DNA of 36,490 nucleotides from Acidobacteriota bacterium (GCA_903970435.1 CAJCIS010000048.1:1-36490); one strand, 5' to 3'. Positions 18,758-27,145 are shown, counted from the stretch's first letter. Numbers and translations are program-made. The notes: generated by a model from the letters alone, not told the origin.

Positions 18758-20212
18758 ATGCAGGAAGACGCCGACACCGCCCAGCTTCGCGCGCTAGGCT
18801 ATACCGCGAAATTCGACCGCTCGATGAGCGTTTGGGAAAATTTTGCCCTGGGATTTACCTATTTATCGCCGGTCGTCGGCGTTTATTCCGTCTTCGATGT
18901 CGGCATGACGCAAGGCGGCCCGCCGATGCTGTGGTCGTACTTTCTCGCGGCGATTGGCCAGTTCATCGTGTGCCTGACGTTCTGCGAGGTCGTGTCGCAA
19001 TTTCCGATTTCCGGCGGCCTCTATCCGTGGGCGCGCCGCCTGGTGGGCAAGCGGTGGGCGTGGATGGCCGGGTGGATTTACGGCTGGGCCCTGTTCGCCA
19101 CCATCGCCGCGGTGGCGACCGGGGCCGGACCGTTTCTGGCAACGTTGCTGGGGTTCGATGCGACGCCCGGCATGACAAGTTCGATTGCATTGGCGCTGGT
19201 TCTGCTCTCGACCTTGCTGAACCTGGCCGGGACGCGGTTGCTGGCGCGGGTGGCGCTGTTCGGTTTCGTCTGTGAAATCGTCGGCGCCATCGTGGTGGGT
19301 TCCTATCTGCTGCTGTTTGCGCGGCATCAGCCAATTTCCGTCGTGTTCGACACGTTCGGCCTGGGGCATGGCGGATCGTACTGGCCGGCCTTTCTGGCTG
19401 CCGCCGTCACCGGGTTATTCACCTGTTACGGATTTGAGGCCTGTGGCGACGTGGCGGAGGAAACGCCCAACCCCGGTGTCAGCATACCGCGCGCCATGCG
19501 GGGCACGATCTATGTCGGCATGGCGGCCGCCGCGTTCGTGTGCCTGGCGTTGATTCTGGCGCAGCCGGATATCGGCAAGATCGTCTCCGGCCAGATCACC
19601 GACCCGGTGGAACGCCTGCTGCTCACCACATTCGGCCCGCTCGGGGCCAAACTCGTTGTGGCGGTGGTGATGGTATCATTCATCTCCTGCATCCTGAGCC
19701 TGCAAGCCGCCGCGAGCCGCCTGGTGTTCGCCTATTCGCGTGACGACATGATGCTGGCCAGTTTCTACTTCGCGAAGATTTCGCCGGCGACCCATGTGCC
19801 GATTCGCGCCCTGGTTCTATCCGGCATCGTGGCAGGCTTGATCGTTTGCCTGGGGCTGTTCTTCGCCGATGCGCTGACCGCCATCGTCACCTCGGCCATC
19901 GTTGCGATCTATGCCGCGTTCCAGATGATCGTGATCGGCGCGCTGGCCGCCCGCCTGCGCGGCTGGCGCCCCTCCGGCGCCTTCACGCTCGGGCGCTGGG
20001 GTGCGGGCGTGAATATCGTTGGGATCGTGTATGGTGTGTGCGCGATCGTGGATATGCTGTGGCCACGAACGCCCGACTCGCCCTGGTATGTAAATTACAG
20101 CCTGAGCGTTTCGGTGGCGGCGATGGTGGGGGCGGGTGCGGTTTATATGGTGCTGGGGCGGCCCTATGATCGTGGCGGGGCGCCGGCGGGGGATGCCTGG
20201 ACGATCCGGTAA
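18758..20212 (+). CDS. APC-superfamily amino acid/amine permease
   Basis: 484 residues from the ATG at 18758 (MQEDADTAQLRALGY). About twelve hydrophobic segments are visible, with hallmarks of the APC superfamily: an N-terminal ENFALGFTYLSPVVGVYSVF helix, a SQFPISGGLYPWARRLVGKRWAW segment, CYGFEACGDVAEETPNPGVSIPRAM, and SRDDMMLASFYFAKISPATHVPIRAL. This is close to the amino-acid/GABA/choline-type branch. Substrate cannot be read from sequence; the upstream glutamine synthetase-like ligase suggests a polyamine or amino acid. The frame is open upstream across the hairpin repeat, but that part is repeat-coded. Confidence 0.9.
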   Translation: MQEDADTAQLRALGYTAKFDRSMSVWENFALGFTYLSPVVGVYSVFDVGMTQGGPPMLWSYFLAAIGQFIVCLTFCEVVSQFPISGGLYPWARRLVGKRWAWMAGWIYGWALFATIAAVATGAGPFLATLLGFDATPGMTSSIALALVLLSTLLNLAGTRLLARVALFGFVCEIVGAIVVGSYLLLFARHQPISVVFDTFGLGHGGSYWPAFLAAAVTGLFTCYGFEACGDVAEETPNPGVSIPRAMRGTIYVGMAAAAFVCLALILAQPDIGKIVSGQITDPVERLLLTTFGPLGAKLVVAVVMVSFISCILSLQAAASRLVFAYSRDDMMLASFYFAKISPATHVPIRALVLSGIVAGLIVCLGLFFADALTAIVTSAIVAIYAAFQMIVIGALAARLRGWRPSGAFTLGRWGAGVNIVGIVYGVCAIVDMLWPRTPDSPWYVNYSLSVSVAAMVGAGAVYMVLGRPYDRGGAPAGDAWTIR

Positions 20213-20340
20213 GCCAGGCAAAGCGTGTTATTCAGAAGCTTTCAGGATTTTTGAGGGTCCGGCGAAGGATTCCTGGGCGGCTTCTGTGCAGTATCTGTTT
20301 TGAAGCCCGGGCGGCTTCCAAGTCAACTCAGGAGATCGCG

Positions 20341-20409
20341 ATGTTTATGAACCAGCGCACCACTCAATCCACCTGCATAGCCTTTGTTTTTGTGGGCCGA
20401 TTCACCTGA
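20341..20409 (+). CDS. Possible small ORF of 22 residues
   Basis: An ATG follows a good Shine-Dalgarno (CAGGAG, about 6-nt spacing) and reads MFMNQRTTQSTCIAFVFVGRF plus Thr before TGA. The stop lies inside the 5' arm of a perfect hairpin (CCTGACGC / GCGTCAGG, 20405-20431). No gene follows on this strand, so a leader-peptide role is not supported; it may be a small protein or chance. No family recognised. Confidence 0.25.
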   Translation: MFMNQRTTQSTCIAFVFVGRFT

Positions 20410-20431
20410 CGCTCGGGTCGTGCGCGTCAGG
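20405..20431 (+). terminator. G/C hairpin, possible terminator
   Basis: Perfect 8-bp stem CCTGACGC (20405-20412) and GCGTCAGG (20424-20431) with an 11-nt loop. No T tract follows. It may end transcription from the permease side or from the small ORF. Confidence 0.4.
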
Positions 20432-20463
20432 ATCGGACCACGGGAGCACGCCCACCCAAACAG

Positions 20464-20505
20464 ACAAAAGTTTTTGCTTCTTTTTTCAAAAAGAAGCCTT
20501 CCTTC
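20464..20505 (-). repeat. Dispersed hairpin repeat, copy 5 (GC-ended variant)
   Basis: Variant whose hairpin ends in GC rather than GT: GCTTCTTTTT / AAAAAGAAGC at 20476-20497. The outer pair is changed on both arms, so pairing is kept. It is in forward orientation relative to the minus-strand ferredoxin gene, 56 bp past its stop. Confidence 0.8.
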
Positions 20506-20560
20506 GTGGCTCCCGCCCACGCCCCTACATTTCACTTCCGCCTTCCATCACCCGTTTCAA

Positions 20561-20770
20561 TCATTGCGAAGAGGCCTCGCTGAGGGAAATCGCTTGCGCC
20601 GGGCACTGGCTGACCGCGCGGCGCATGGCATCCTCGTCTTCCGGTTTCACCTCGCTGACACGCACGACGGCGTAGCCGTCATCGTGCAGTTCGAATATTT
20701 CGGGGGCGATCCCCAGGCAAATCCCAAAACCGGCGCATATTCGCGAGTTGACATGTACTTTCATGGTCAA
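20561..20770 (-). CDS. Single-cluster ferredoxin, probably [3Fe-4S], P450 partner
   Basis: 69 residues: Cys12, Cys18 and Cys56 in CAGFGIC...CP. The position normally occupied by a fourth cysteine is not Cys, which is typical of [3Fe-4S] ferredoxins that serve bacterial cytochromes P450. The C-terminal CPAQAI motif and acidic helix region fit. It overlaps the upstream P450 gene by four bases, so the two should be co-translated and act together. A ferredoxin reductase is not in the window. Confidence 0.93.
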   Translation of the reverse strand: MTMKVHVNSRICAGFGICLGIAPEIFELHDDGYAVVRVSEVKPEDEDAMRRAVSQCPAQAISLSEASSQ

Positions 20771-22071
20771 CCGGCCGCCACCGGGTCGAACTCCAGGTTG
20801 ATGTGCGTGAGGCCGCGCAGGATGAAGGTTGGCAGATAGCTATAGCGTCGCGCGCCGGCCGGCCCGTGGACTTTCTCCGAAATACGAATGTTGCTGGTGC
20901 GGTCGAACATGCGGTTGAGGCTGACGACGGTCTCCGCCCGCGCCAGGGGGGCACCGGGGCAAGCATGGCGCCCGGCGCCGAATGCCAGATGCAACCGCGC
21001 GTTCGACCGCCCGAGCTGAAACTCCGCGGGGTTTTCGAATTTGCGGGCATCGCGGTTGGCGGCGCCGTTGGCGATAAACAGGAAGGTTCCGGCCGCGATA
21101 TCAACGCCACCGACGCGGGTTGGTTGTTTCGCCAATCGGAAGTCGCCCTTGACCGGGCCTTCTGTGCGCAGACATTCCTCGACAAAATTGGGGATAAGCG
21201 TGCGATCTTCGCGAAGACGAAGCTGGATGTCGGGGCGCTCGGCGATAAATTGGAACGCGTAGCTGAGCAGCCGCACCGTCGTTTCCTGCCCGGCGGCGAA
21301 CATGTTGGCGGCGATCCGGGCGACATCGATCGGCTCGGGCACCGAGCCGTCAGGGAATGTGGCTTTCGCAAGTCCCGTAAGGATATCCCCCGCGGGATTG
21401 CGCCGGCGGTCCTCGATATAGGCCGAGAAGGTGTCGTACAGAAACGTCAGCGGCGAATGGTCGACTTGCCCGCTCACCCCGCCGACCCCGGGCCCCTCCT
21501 GCTCCTGCCGTATGAGGTTGCGGCGGAATTTTATCCGATCTTCGGCAGGCACGCCCAGCAGGTCCGAGACGACGAGTACAGCGAAGGGCTGGGCGAATGC
21601 GCCCATCAACTCGCATTCGCCTTTGGAAATGAAACTGTCGATCTGCTGATCGGCCAATCGCCACATGAACGCCTCATTTTCCTTGAGGCGCCTGGGGGTG
21701 ATCAGCGACATCAGCAACGACCGGTGGGCGCTGTGGGCAGGTGGATCCATCGTCGGCAGTTGATCGTGGAATGGCGTCTTGTCGCGGTAGGTTTCAATCA
21801 GCCCCGAAATGTCCTCGCTTTCGTGTCCCTCGAGGGGAATCGGGCAGCCGGCAAATGGTCCGGTGGTCGACATGCAGGAGGAAAAGCGAACAGGATCGTT
21901 GTAGACCTCGAGGGCTTCGGCGTAGCCCGTTACCATGACGATGCCCTGATGCGGCTCCCGCACGACCGGAGACTGCTCTCTCAGGTAATCAAAGTAGGGG
22001 TATGGATCGTTGACGAACCGGTCGCTGCGGAAGAAATCGTGCGCGTCAAACTCATGGACATTATCGTTCAT
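20767..22071 (-). CDS. Cytochrome P450
   Basis: 434 residues, a soluble bacterial type with no membrane anchor. I-helix AAGQETT (259-265) supplies the oxygen-activation Thr pair, ExxR is Glu299-Arg302, and the heme-binding loop is FGAGRHACPG (364-373) with ligand Cys371. The partner ferredoxin gene follows with a four-base overlap. It is a monooxygenase of unknown substrate; neither terpene nor fatty-acid genes lie nearby. It is placed between the permease and the spermidine dehydrogenase-like gene, but a shared pathway is not evident from sequence. A hairpin repeat copy separates it from the upstream flavoprotein gene. Confidence 0.95.
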   Translation of the reverse strand: MNDNVHEFDAHDFFRSDRFVNDPYPYFDYLREQSPVVREPHQGIVMVTGYAEALEVYNDPVRFSSCMSTTGPFAGCPIPLEGHESEDISGLIETYRDKTPFHDQLPTMDPPAHSAHRSLLMSLITPRRLKENEAFMWRLADQQIDSFISKGECELMGAFAQPFAVLVVSDLLGVPAEDRIKFRRNLIRQEQEGPGVGGVSGQVDHSPLTFLYDTFSAYIEDRRRNPAGDILTGLAKATFPDGSVPEPIDVARIAANMFAAGQETTVRLLSYAFQFIAERPDIQLRLREDRTLIPNFVEECLRTEGPVKGDFRLAKQPTRVGGVDIAAGTFLFIANGAANRDARKFENPAEFQLGRSNARLHLAFGAGRHACPGAPLARAETVVSLNRMFDRTSNIRISEKVHGPAGARRYSYLPTFILRGLTHINLEFDPVAAG

Positions 22072-22101
22072 ATTGGCTCCTTATCGTTCCCCGCGCAAAC
22101 G

Positions 22102-22142
22102 GACAAAGGTTCTTGCTTCTCTTTTCAAAAAGAAGCCTTGCT
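22102..22142 (-). repeat. Dispersed hairpin repeat, copy 6 (GC-ended variant)
   Basis: Starts three bases past the stop of the flavoprotein gene (minus strand) and lies before the P450 gene. GC-ended variant like copy 5, with a few extra substitutions. Confidence 0.75.
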
Positions 22143-22145
22143 CCC

Positions 22146-24080
22146 TTACGCGCTCAGCAAATCATTCACCGCCCGATAAGCCTGATCAATGGCCACGCTG
22201 GTATAGGCCCCCGCCCCCGAATCCGAATTCGCAATCGCAATCCGCCCGAACCGCGCCCGCCCGATTTCGTTTGGCGCCTGTCCCGGCGCCCAGTCCGGAT
22301 CGAATAGCGAGTTGTATTCGTAGGCATACCCATGCGGCCACCGGTTTACCGTAATGGCGGTGATATCGTGCGCCGGATCAAAGCCCCCCGGGCCCAGCGC
22401 GCGGCCCAATTGGTCGCGGATGTTGCGCTCGAACGTTTCGAACGACGTGGCCAACAGTTCCGCGCGGCCGGCGCGGTTTTGCGCGCGCTCGTCGAGGCCG
22501 GGTTGGCATGGGGTGCGCACCATGAATAGCAGAACAGGGTCGTCCGGGCCGGCGACGCTGCGATAACCGCCGATATTGGTGACTGGATTGAGCCGCATCG
22601 AAACCCAGTAGCCGGCCGGCGAATACATGGCCGACACGCCGAGTTTCTTGAACGCGCGCCAATTTCGTAGCGCGACGCTGGTATAAACCAGGGGTGTTTT
22701 CACCAGATAATGCAGCGCCTCCTTCTGTGGCGCCGGCAAGGTCGGGCACAGATACGGTATCATCATGTTCCAGCACGCCAGGACGCACTGCCCGGCGCTG
22801 ACCTGATGGAGTTGGCCGAACCGCGTGTAGACGATGTCGGCGCCCTGGGACTGCTCCGCCGTCCCCGTATTGCGCACGCCCACCACGATGCTGGAAAGCC
22901 GGATGCGCACCGGATTGCCGGGGCGATCCAACTGCGTGTAATCGGCGGGCGCGGTCACGATATCCGCGGCGCTGTGGCCGGGAAGCACGCCGGGCACGAG
23001 GTCGCGCACCAGCAGGCGGGCGATCGTTGCATTCCCGTCGGGGAAGTGAAACTTGTAGGAGCCGCCATCGGCGTAGCCGCCGCCGGTGTAGCCCATGCGC
23101 GGCGCGCGGCCTGGTTTGAGGTGCAGATCGTCGAAGCCGGGGAAGCCGAATCCCCACGCGTCCAGCGCCGGCACGGCATCGATGCCGACGCCCCATTCGT
23201 CATGCGTGAATTGCTGGAATACCGTCAGCACGCCGGGGTCCACGCCCAGCACCTGCAACATGTATTGGCCGTAGCTGATGCGCGACAATTTGTCCTTCTT
23301 CTGCGCATCGGTCAGCCCGGGCATGGCTGCGCCCTTGCCACCGAAAACGCGGGCCACGTCCTGCTTCACCTTGTCGCTCAGCGGCGCCGCTTTCAGCAAT
23401 TCATCGACGGGCTTCTTGCCGAGGCCCACCACCAGACGATCGCTGCCGAATGCCTCGCGCTGGAAGAAAATGCCGGTCCCCATGCCGTGGGAGGGGTAGA
23501 AATCGTCATTGGTGCAGGTTGCTTGCAATGCCAGCGGATCGATGCCCAGCGTGCGGATCAAACCGTCCGCCACCTTGCTGTAGGGATAGGGCGAGTCGAT
23601 TTCCAAGGTGCCGCCATTCATCAGGCTGAGGCGCTGGCCGAACAGGTATTCGTTGCGCTTGGCATGGCCGCCGAAATCGTCGTGGTTCTCCAGGATCAGG
23701 ATGCGGGCGCCGGGCTTTTGCTGGCGGAAGAAATAGGCGGCGGAAAGTCCGCTGATGCCGCCGCCGACGACCACCAGGTCATACGCCTCGCGCGGCGCAG
23801 GTGTTTTGCCGGCCGCCGCCCAGAAATCGCCATCGCGCAAACTGTGCGCCGCTTCGAACGAACCCGGATGGCTGCCGCGCAAACCGTTCAGCCGCGGCGG
23901 ATAATATCCAGCTGTGTCCTGCGGCGCCACGTGCGCGGCCGAGCCCCAGGCGGGCGCGAAGCCGCCCAGGCCCGCCGCCATCGCCGCCGCGCCAAGCAAC
24001 GTGCCCCCCAGAAAATCGCGCCGCTCGATCGGGCGGTCCATGCCCAAATCGTGATCCCGAGGGGATTTCCTGTCCGCCAT
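22146..24080 (-). CDS. Spermidine dehydrogenase-like FAD/NAD(P)-binding flavoprotein with Tat signal
   Basis: 644 residues. The N-terminus has a twin-arginine motif (Arg20-Arg21, ERRDFLGG) and a hydrophobic stretch ending near AWGSA, so it is probably exported folded to the periplasm. Next is the PPRLNGLRGSHPGSFEAAHSLRDG block that I associate with the SpdH spermidine dehydrogenase family, then the Rossmann FAD motif VVVGGGISG (106-111) and an acidic strand end (ILILENHDDFGGHAKRN). The length (about 620-650) fits. SpdH-type enzymes cleave spermidine oxidatively. The glutamine synthetase-like ligase and permease nearby fit amine catabolism. A start at the Met just before DRPIERR (Met14) is also possible. 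Substrate specificity is inferred from family only. Confidence 0.85.
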   Translation of the reverse strand: MADRKSPRDHDLGMDRPIERRDFLGGTLLGAAAMAAGLGGFAPAWGSAAHVAPQDTAGYYPPRLNGLRGSHPGSFEAAHSLRDGDFWAAAGKTPAPREAYDLVVVGGGISGLSAAYFFRQQKPGARILILENHDDFGGHAKRNEYLFGQRLSLMNGGTLEIDSPYPYSKVADGLIRTLGIDPLALQATCTNDDFYPSHGMGTGIFFQREAFGSDRLVVGLGKKPVDELLKAAPLSDKVKQDVARVFGGKGAAMPGLTDAQKKDKLSRISYGQYMLQVLGVDPGVLTVFQQFTHDEWGVGIDAVPALDAWGFGFPGFDDLHLKPGRAPRMGYTGGGYADGGSYKFHFPDGNATIARLLVRDLVPGVLPGHSAADIVTAPADYTQLDRPGNPVRIRLSSIVVGVRNTGTAEQSQGADIVYTRFGQLHQVSAGQCVLACWNMMIPYLCPTLPAPQKEALHYLVKTPLVYTSVALRNWRAFKKLGVSAMYSPAGYWVSMRLNPVTNIGGYRSVAGPDDPVLLFMVRTPCQPGLDERAQNRAGRAELLATSFETFERNIRDQLGRALGPGGFDPAHDITAITVNRWPHGYAYEYNSLFDPDWAPGQAPNEIGRARFGRIAIANSDSGAGAYTSVAIDQAYRAVNDLLSA

Positions 24081-24236
24081 AACGCCCGCACCGCCTGTTA
24101 CCCGCCATCGCAGGGTAGCAAACGGCATTCGACCGCGGCAAGTCCGCGCTGTCCCGGCGCGTCCGAAGCTGACTCGCCGCGCGCGAAATGAGTCGCTTGA
24201 TTTTGCAACGTCGCGCGCGCGTGGTATCGCCCCGCC

Positions 24237-24995
24237 ATGCCTCTCGACGCCCGCGCGCCCGCCCTGCGCCCATGCCCCGGCGTGCGCATCGAGGGCCTGT
24301 CGCTGCACTTTGGTGCGCAGCCGTTGTTCGACGGTCTCAGCTTCGATCTGCAAGCCGGCCGGCTCACCGCGCTGCTTGGCGAAAGCGGCGTGGGCAAAAC
24401 CACCCTGTTGCGCGTGGTGGCCGGGCTGGAGGCGCCGGAACGCGGCCGCGTGGCGGCCAGCGACGCGCAGCCGCTCGCCGGGCGCGTCGCGTTCATGGGC
24501 CAGCAGGACCTGCTGCTGCCATGGCTTTCGGCGTTGGGGAACGTTACGTTGGGCGCCCGCCTGCGCGGCGAGCGGCCGGATCGCGATCGGGCGCTGTCGC
24601 TGTTGGGCCGCGTGGGACTGGCGGATCGCGCGGACGCGTCGCCGGAGGCGCTCTCCGGGGGCATGCGTCAGCGCGTCGCATTGGCGCGCACCTTGTACGA
24701 GGACCGGCCGATCGTCCTGATGGACGAACCATTTTCCGCGCTGGACAGTTTGACCCGCGCGCGCATTCAGGCGCTGGCGGCCGAGCTTCTGGCCGGCCGC
24801 ACGGTGTTGCTGATTACGCATGATCCTTGGGAGGCATGCCGGCTGGCCGATGTGCTGCTGGTGCTGCAAGGCAATCCGGCCACGCTGAGCGCGCCCCTTG
24901 TTGTCGGCGGTGCCACGCCACGCGCGGTGGATGACGCAAATGTGCTGACGACACAAGGGAAGTTGCTGAAGCAGCTGATCGGGGAAGAGAAATGA
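24237..24995 (+). CDS. thiZ: ABC transporter ATP-binding protein, thiamine-precursor type (ThiZ-like)
   Basis: 252 residues. Walker A GESGVGKT (48-55), signature LSGGMRQR (139-146), Walker B IVLMDEP (159-165) and switch His in LITHDP. This is the nitrate/sulfonate/taurine/HMP-type ATPase family. It overlaps the permease gene by four bases (ATGA). The HMP/thiamine assignment comes from the TPP riboswitch and the THI5-like binding protein in the same cluster, not from the ATPase itself. The 156-bp gap upstream is shared with the divergent flavoprotein gene; no TPP riboswitch is seen there. Confidence 0.85.
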   Translation: MPLDARAPALRPCPGVRIEGLSLHFGAQPLFDGLSFDLQAGRLTALLGESGVGKTTLLRVVAGLEAPERGRVAASDAQPLAGRVAFMGQQDLLLPWLSALGNVTLGARLRGERPDRDRALSLLGRVGLADRADASPEALSGGMRQRVALARTLYEDRPIVLMDEPFSALDSLTRARIQALAAELLAGRTVLLITHDPWEACRLADVLLVLQGNPATLSAPLVVGGATPRAVDDANVLTTQGKLLKQLIGEEK

Positions 24996-25741
24996 AAGCG
25001 GCTGGGGGCGTTCTGCGTCCCTGCCTGACCTGCCTGGGCCTGGTTGCCATCTGGTGGGCCGCGCAGGCAATATTACAGCTGCCGCCCTACCTGCTTCCCG
25101 GCCCGCCGGAAATGGGACGAGCCCTTTGGGACAACCGCGGCACATTGGCCGGCGGGACGCTCACGACATTTACCGAAACGTTGCTCGGCCTCGTGATCGG
25201 CACTGCGTTGGGCGCGATTTCGGCGCTGCTGATGGTCGCCTCCGGCCATTTGCAGCGGTGGCTGCTGCCGGTGCTGCTGCTGAGCCAGGCAGTGCCCGTT
25301 TTTGCCTTGGCGCCGCTGCTGGTGCTTTGGTTCGGCTTCGGCATTGCCAGCAAAGTTGTCATGGCGGTGCTGGTCATTTTCTTTCCCGTCATGTCCGCCA
25401 CGTTCGATGGTTTGCGCCGCGTGCCGGCGGGCTGGCTGGACCTGGCCCACACGATGAATGCGGCGCCGTGGCGAACGCTGGTTTTCGTGCGGCTGCCGGC
25501 GGCGTTGCCGTCGTTCGGGTCCGGCCTGCGCGTGGCCGCCGTGTTCGCGCCGATTGGCGCGGTGATCGGCGAGTGGGTCGGCGCGTCCTCCGGCCTGGGT
25601 TATATCATGTTGAACGCGAACGCGCGGGTGCGAACCGATTTGATGTTCGCCGCCCTGGTTGTTTTGAGTCTAATGACCATTACGTTATGGTGGGCGGTAG
25701 ATCGCAGTGTGCGCCGTCTGCTGTATTGGAGCGCGCCCTGA
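24992..25741 (+). CDS. thiX: ABC transporter permease, thiamine-precursor type (ThiX-like)
   Basis: 249 residues with about six hydrophobic helices. The cytoplasmic EAA-like loop (DLAHTMNAAPWRTLVFVRLPAALPSFGSGLRVA) that contacts the ATPase is clear, and the end has the ERNA-like GEWVGASSGLGYIMLNANA segment typical of SsuC/TauC/ThiX permeases. It is translationally coupled to the ATPase gene. The partner binding protein is most likely the THI5-like product encoded at 29747. Another substrate of this family (for example sulfonates) cannot be excluded from this gene alone. Confidence 0.85.
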   Translation: MKAAGGVLRPCLTCLGLVAIWWAAQAILQLPPYLLPGPPEMGRALWDNRGTLAGGTLTTFTETLLGLVIGTALGAISALLMVASGHLQRWLLPVLLLSQAVPVFALAPLLVLWFGFGIASKVVMAVLVIFFPVMSATFDGLRRVPAGWLDLAHTMNAAPWRTLVFVRLPAALPSFGSGLRVAAVFAPIGAVIGEWVGASSGLGYIMLNANARVRTDLMFAALVVLSLMTITLWWAVDRSVRRLLYWSAP

Positions 25742-25746
25742 TATGA

Positions 25747-25794
25747 TAAAAGTTTTTTGGTTCCTTTTTTCAAAAACGAACTACGTCCTTCCTT
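25747..25794 (-). repeat. Dispersed hairpin repeat, copy 7 (degenerate)
   Basis: Core at 25748-25781, between the permease stop and the kinase start. The hairpin stem has substitutions (GTTCC... and ...CGAAC) that introduce one mismatch, so this copy is weaker than the others. Confidence 0.75.
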
Positions 25795-25813
25795 TGGTCA
25801 AGCCTGCCACAGC

Positions 25814-26896
25814 ATGACACCAAATGACTGGCCGCCGCTCAACCTTGACGAACTGGCCCCGGTCATCGCCAAGTATCCGGATCTCTCGCCGCCGCGCGCC
25901 GTCATTTGGCAAAGCCCCCGGCCGTTCGCGGCCAGCGGCATTGTGGTATGCGGGGGCGCCGAAATATTCGTCAAGCGTCACCACCGCTCCGTTCGCACCG
26001 GGCTCGAGCTCACGGAAGAGCATGCTTTTATGAAACATCTGCACGCCGCCGGCGTGCCGGTGCCGCAGGTGATAAGCCGCCCCGACGGCGGCGGTGCAAG
26101 CGAATACGGTGACTATACCTATGAACTTCACCGCAAGTCGGCCGGCCGCGATTTGTATAGAAACGAAGTGAGCTGGACACCGATCGGCGGCCCGCACCAT
26201 GCCGCGGCGGCCGGCCGCGCGCTGGGCGCGCTGCATCGCGCCGCTTCCGGCTACGCGGCACCGCCGCGCCGCGCCGAATTGCTGGTTGCCGATTGCCGCC
26301 TCACGACCGCGCCCGATCTGCTGCAAGCCATTGCCGCGCGGGCCGCCGAACAACCCGCGCTGGCCGCGGCGCTCACCAACCGCCCGTGGCGGAACGATGT
26401 CGAACGCGCGTTGCTGCCCTGGCACGCAACGCTTCTGCCGCACCTGCCGGCGCTGACTCCATTATGGACGCACAACGACTTTCACGCCTCCAACCTGTTC
26501 TGGAATGCCGACGGCAGCGTCGCCACCATTCTCGATTTCGGCCTCGCCAACCGCACCAGCGCGGTGTTCGATCTGGCAACCGCCATCGAGCGCAACGCCA
26601 TCGCCTGGCTCGACCTTGCTGATGGCACCACGGACATCGGCCACGTCGAACTCGCGCGTGCGCTCATCGCGGGTTATTGCGACGCCTATGATCTAACACC
26701 GGAACAGATGTGTGTGCTACCGCATCTGCTGCCCCTGGTGCATGTTGAATTCGCCCTATCGGAGCTCGCCTATTTCCACGGCGTTACCCGATCCGCCAGC
26801 AACGCCGAGCTGGCCTACACGGCGTTCCTACTCGGCCACGCAAACTGGTTTTCCATGCCTGAAGGACAGGACTTTCTCGGTTCGATCACACGCTAA
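25814..26896 (+). CDS. APH/choline-kinase-fold phosphotransferase in the thiamine uptake cluster
   Basis: 360 residues from the ATG at 25814. Kinase-fold motifs are present: a lysine in EIFVKRH (Lys54, ATP binding), the catalytic loop HNDFHASN (220-227) and the metal-binding DFG (241-243). This is the small-molecule kinase group that includes aminoglycoside, choline and thiamine kinases and RdoA-like enzymes. Its place between thiX and the riboswitch-controlled TonB receptor suggests that it phosphorylates an imported compound, perhaps thiamine or a precursor such as hydroxymethylpyrimidine, trapping it in the cell. This is inference: the sequence does not show the substrate, and I do not recognise it as ThiK. 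The frame extends upstream over the hairpin repeat, which is not coding. Confidence 0.82.
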   Translation: MTPNDWPPLNLDELAPVIAKYPDLSPPRAVIWQSPRPFAASGIVVCGGAEIFVKRHHRSVRTGLELTEEHAFMKHLHAAGVPVPQVISRPDGGGASEYGDYTYELHRKSAGRDLYRNEVSWTPIGGPHHAAAAGRALGALHRAASGYAAPPRRAELLVADCRLTTAPDLLQAIAARAAEQPALAAALTNRPWRNDVERALLPWHATLLPHLPALTPLWTHNDFHASNLFWNADGSVATILDFGLANRTSAVFDLATAIERNAIAWLDLADGTTDIGHVELARALIAGYCDAYDLTPEQMCVLPHLLPLVHVEFALSELAYFHGVTRSASNAELAYTAFLLGHANWFSMPEGQDFLGSITR

Positions 26897-26964
26897 ATCT
26901 TCTTCTTTCGCCGTGCACCAGGGCTTCACAATCTCTCCGCCATAGACCCGACTGACGGCGCCTG

Positions 26965-26970
26965 TTGACA
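26965..26970 (+). promoter_or_regulatory. Possible -35 box before the TPP riboswitch
   Basis: A perfect TTGACA lies 28 bp before the 5' strand of riboswitch stem P1, in the right place for a promoter of the receptor transcript. No good -10 match was seen at the usual distance. Confidence 0.35.
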
Positions 26971-26992
26971 ATAGCCAAGGCGATCTGCCAAC

Positions 26993-27145
26993 CTCCAGCC
27001 ATCCAAGGGGAGCCCTGAAAAGGGCTGAGACACCGTTGGCCCTGTCCCGAAAGGTGCAGCGCAGCACGGAAACCCTGCCGAAGCGATCCGTCATCACGGG
27101 CGCTCGGGGAACCTGATCCGGGTCGTACCGGCGGAGGGACTGGAG
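26993..27145 (+). ncRNA. TPP riboswitch (THI element)
   Basis: Conserved parts of the thiamine pyrophosphate aptamer are present in order: GGGGAGCCCTGAAAAGGGCT with the P3 hairpin (GCCCT/AGGGC), the pyrimidine-binding CTGAGA (27025-27030), and the pyrophosphate-side CCTGATC (27112-27118) followed by CGGGTCGTACCGGCGGAGGGA. Outer stem P1 closes with CTCCAG (26993-26998) and CTGGAG (27140-27145), with further pairing inside. Between CTGAGA and CCTGATC there are about 80 bases, much longer than in compact members, so an extra stem is likely there. TPP binding should lower expression of the TonB receptor gene that follows, and perhaps of the binding-protein gene behind it. Confidence 0.93.

Larger units (their letters stand above)
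20213..20560. other. Intergenic region between permease and ferredoxin genes
   Basis: This 348-bp gap between convergent genes holds a possible 22-residue small ORF (20341-20409), a perfect 8-bp G/C hairpin (20405-20431) and one hairpin repeat copy (20464-20505). Nothing convincing was found in 20213-20330. Confidence 0.6.

Noticed and set aside
22090-22145. Riboswitch or attenuator before the P450 gene
   Set aside because: The hairpin there is a copy of the dispersed repeat placed at the stop of the upstream flavoprotein gene; no conserved aptamer sequence seen.
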